In this document: positions 62,862 through 64,000 of the stretch, piece after piece
Layout: every line of letters starts with the position of its first letter
Numbering within the stretch: position 1 is the first letter of the stretch
NCBI RefSeq assembly: GCF_018141425.1
Contig: NZ_CP058561.1
Span: 4,216,001 to 4,280,000, forward strand
DNA length: 64,000 nt
From: Vallitalea guaymasensis
GTDB taxonomy: Bacteria; Bacillota; Clostridia; Lachnospirales; Vallitaleaceae
Direction: 5' to 3'
Translations under genes and position numbers: made by a program
The notes under the pieces: generated by a model
The model's database searches: none
Told to the model about the DNA's origin: nothing
The model's input: the letters and a program-made list of their open reading frames with translations, nothing else

Positions 62862-63590
62862 GTGAATTTTTCATTAATTTATATGTCAGAGATAACTAAC
62901 TACTTTGAACACTTTTTTAAAATAGTTTTCGGACCTGAAAAGGGAGCGGGAAGTTATCCACGATATTTGTATTGGCTAAATGGTATCAAATTTTCATTGG
63001 AGGTTACTCTATTAGCTGCACTTATTGGTATAGCAATCGGAATATGTATTGCTATGTGTAAGCTATCAAAGCATAAGATTGTTAGAGCGCTTGCTTCTGT
63101 ATATACTGATTTGATTAGAGGAACTCCTGTACTTATACAAATTTTATTTATTTACCTAGTTGTTTTTTCAGCTAGTGATTTGCCGAAGCTTGTTATTGGG
63201 GCAATAGCCTTTGGTATTAATAGTGGAGCCTATGTAGCAGAAATCATTAGAGCTGGTATACAAGGACTGGATAGAGGACAGATGGAAGCTGCTCGTTCAT
63301 TAGGTATGCCATATGGAATGGCTATGAAACATATAATTATTCCCCAGGCAATAAGAAATATTTTGCCAACATTAGTTAATGAGTTTATTGTACTTTTAAA
63401 AGAGACATCTGTTATAGGATATATTGCAGGGAATGATATTTTAAAAGCTACGAATACTATTATAAGTCAAACTTACTCGCCTGTTGAACCGTTAATTACT
63501 TCAGCAGTCATTTATCTAATATTAACATCAATATTTACATTTATTATGAGAAAAATCGAGAGGAGGTTAAGAGCTGGTGATATACGTTAA
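62862..63590 (+). CDS. Polar amino-acid ABC permease
   Basis: This 242-aa permease has about five membrane helices. The family marks are IKFSLEVTLLAALIGIAIGI (in part), LIRGTPVLIQIL, and the ATPase-contact loop MEAARSLGMPYGMAMKHIIIPQA. It begins at GTG, set by AGGTGAT six bases upstream; the ATG at 62883 has no ribosome site. It pairs with the ATPase encoded next, which starts inside its 3' end. Confidence 0.92.
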   Translation: MNFSLIYMSEITNYFEHFFKIVFGPEKGAGSYPRYLYWLNGIKFSLEVTLLAALIGIAIGICIAMCKLSKHKIVRALASVYTDLIRGTPVLIQILFIYLVVFSASDLPKLVIGAIAFGINSGAYVAEIIRAGIQGLDRGQMEAARSLGMPYGMAMKHIIIPQAIRNILPTLVNEFIVLLKETSVIGYIAGNDILKATNTIISQTYSPVEPLITSAVIYLILTSIFTFIMRKIERRLRAGDIR

Positions 63591-64000
63591 TGATTTACAT
63601 AAAAAATTTGGTGAATTACATGTATTGAAAGGGATTAATACCCATATTAAGAAAGGTGAAGTGGTAGTAGTTATTGGACCTAGTGGTTCAGGTAAAAGTA
63701 CTTTTTTAAGATGTCTTAACCTACTGGAAGTTCCTACTGAAGGTAGTATCATATTTGAGGATGTAGATATTACAAGCAAAAGAAATAATATTAATGTTCA
63801 GAGACAGAAGATGGGAATGGTTTTTCAACAGTTCAATCTTTTCCCTCATATGACCGTTCTTGATAATATAACTCTTTCACCTATAAAAGTTAAAAAGATA
63901 CCTAAAGGGGATGCAGAGAAAAAAGCTATGGCTTTATTGGCTCGTGTAGGATTAGAAGATAAAGCTGACGCTTATCCAAAACAATTATCTGGAGGTCAAA
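63578..64000 (+). CDS. Polar amino-acid ABC transporter ATPase, truncated by window end
   Basis: The visible 141 codons give an ATPase of the GlnQ/HisP class. It starts at GTG 63578 (MIYVNDLHKKFGE) following GAGGAGG, overlapping the permease gene by 13 bases. Walker A is GPSGSGKST, the Q-loop is MVFQQFNLFPHMTVLDN, and the signature begins QLSGGQ at the very end of the window. It completes a binding protein-permease-ATPase importer. The C-terminal part, about 100 residues, lies beyond base 64000. Confidence 0.95.

Overview
The window is a contiguous piece of a low-GC, AT-rich Firmicutes chromosome, most likely from a strictly anaerobic, plant-polysaccharide-degrading clostridium. The evidence is strong AGGAGG-type ribosome sites, TTGACA/TATAAT promoters, two T-box leaders, YesM/YesN-type two-component systems, a BceAB-type exporter, a SpoIID-type protein and GGGtGRT and KamA-family genes. 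A Lachnospirales/Vallitalea-like genus is a guess from overall flavour, not shown by the sequence. No rRNA, tRNA, CRISPR array, intact insertion sequence or phage gene was seen.

Layout. Bases 1-5902 (minus strand) hold the ammonia-assimilation pair gltB and a 3'-truncated gltD. Bases 6368-8845 encode a SpoIID/LytB-domain lipoprotein. Bases 8957-20327 form a pentose/polyol locus: a membrane-anchored solute-binding protein with a YesM kinase and YesN regulator, then an RbsA/RbsC/RbsB-like sugar ABC transporter, a sorbitol/xylitol-type dehydrogenase and a xylulokinase. Imported polyol would be oxidised to xylulose and phosphorylated into the pentose phosphate pathway. Bases 20328-24662 are a mixed segment: two structured palindromic intergenic elements, a small STAS-like protein, a KASIII-like enzyme lacking the usual His and Asn and flanked by a 20-bp inverted repeat, a YihY/BrkB membrane protein and an AraC regulator.

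Bases 24867-38750 are a hemicellulose locus: a GH130 phosphorylase, a second YesM/YesN pair divergent from a solute-binding lipoprotein, an LplB/YtcP-type oligosaccharide importer with its own binding protein, a cytoplasmic GH3 beta-glycosidase and a secreted GH30 glycanase. The logic is to cut outside, import oligosaccharides and hydrolyse inside. Bases 39033-44769 hold amino-acid and housekeeping genes: cysK beside a CymR-like Rrf2 repressor, a Nudix hydrolase, an AAC(3)-family acetyltransferase, and ilvB behind a T-box that reads as valine-specific.

Bases 44817-57195 hold a GntR-ABC operon, a BceAB-type exporter, an ABC-F protein, the Fe-S-scaffold-like/GGGtGRT pair, an unusual KamA-family radical SAM enzyme and a BceRS-type two-component system. 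A match to the BceR-box consensus upstream of bceAB suggests the distant BceRS controls it. Bases 57457-61385 are pheST behind a phenylalanine T-box. The window ends in a polar amino-acid ABC transporter whose ATPase runs off the right edge.

The most unusual non-coding feature is a set of long inverted-repeat elements in intergenic DNA (20453-20568, 21274-21444, 57254-57329, 62592-62722, 62749-62835). They have unrelated arms but similar architecture, and two of them share short words.
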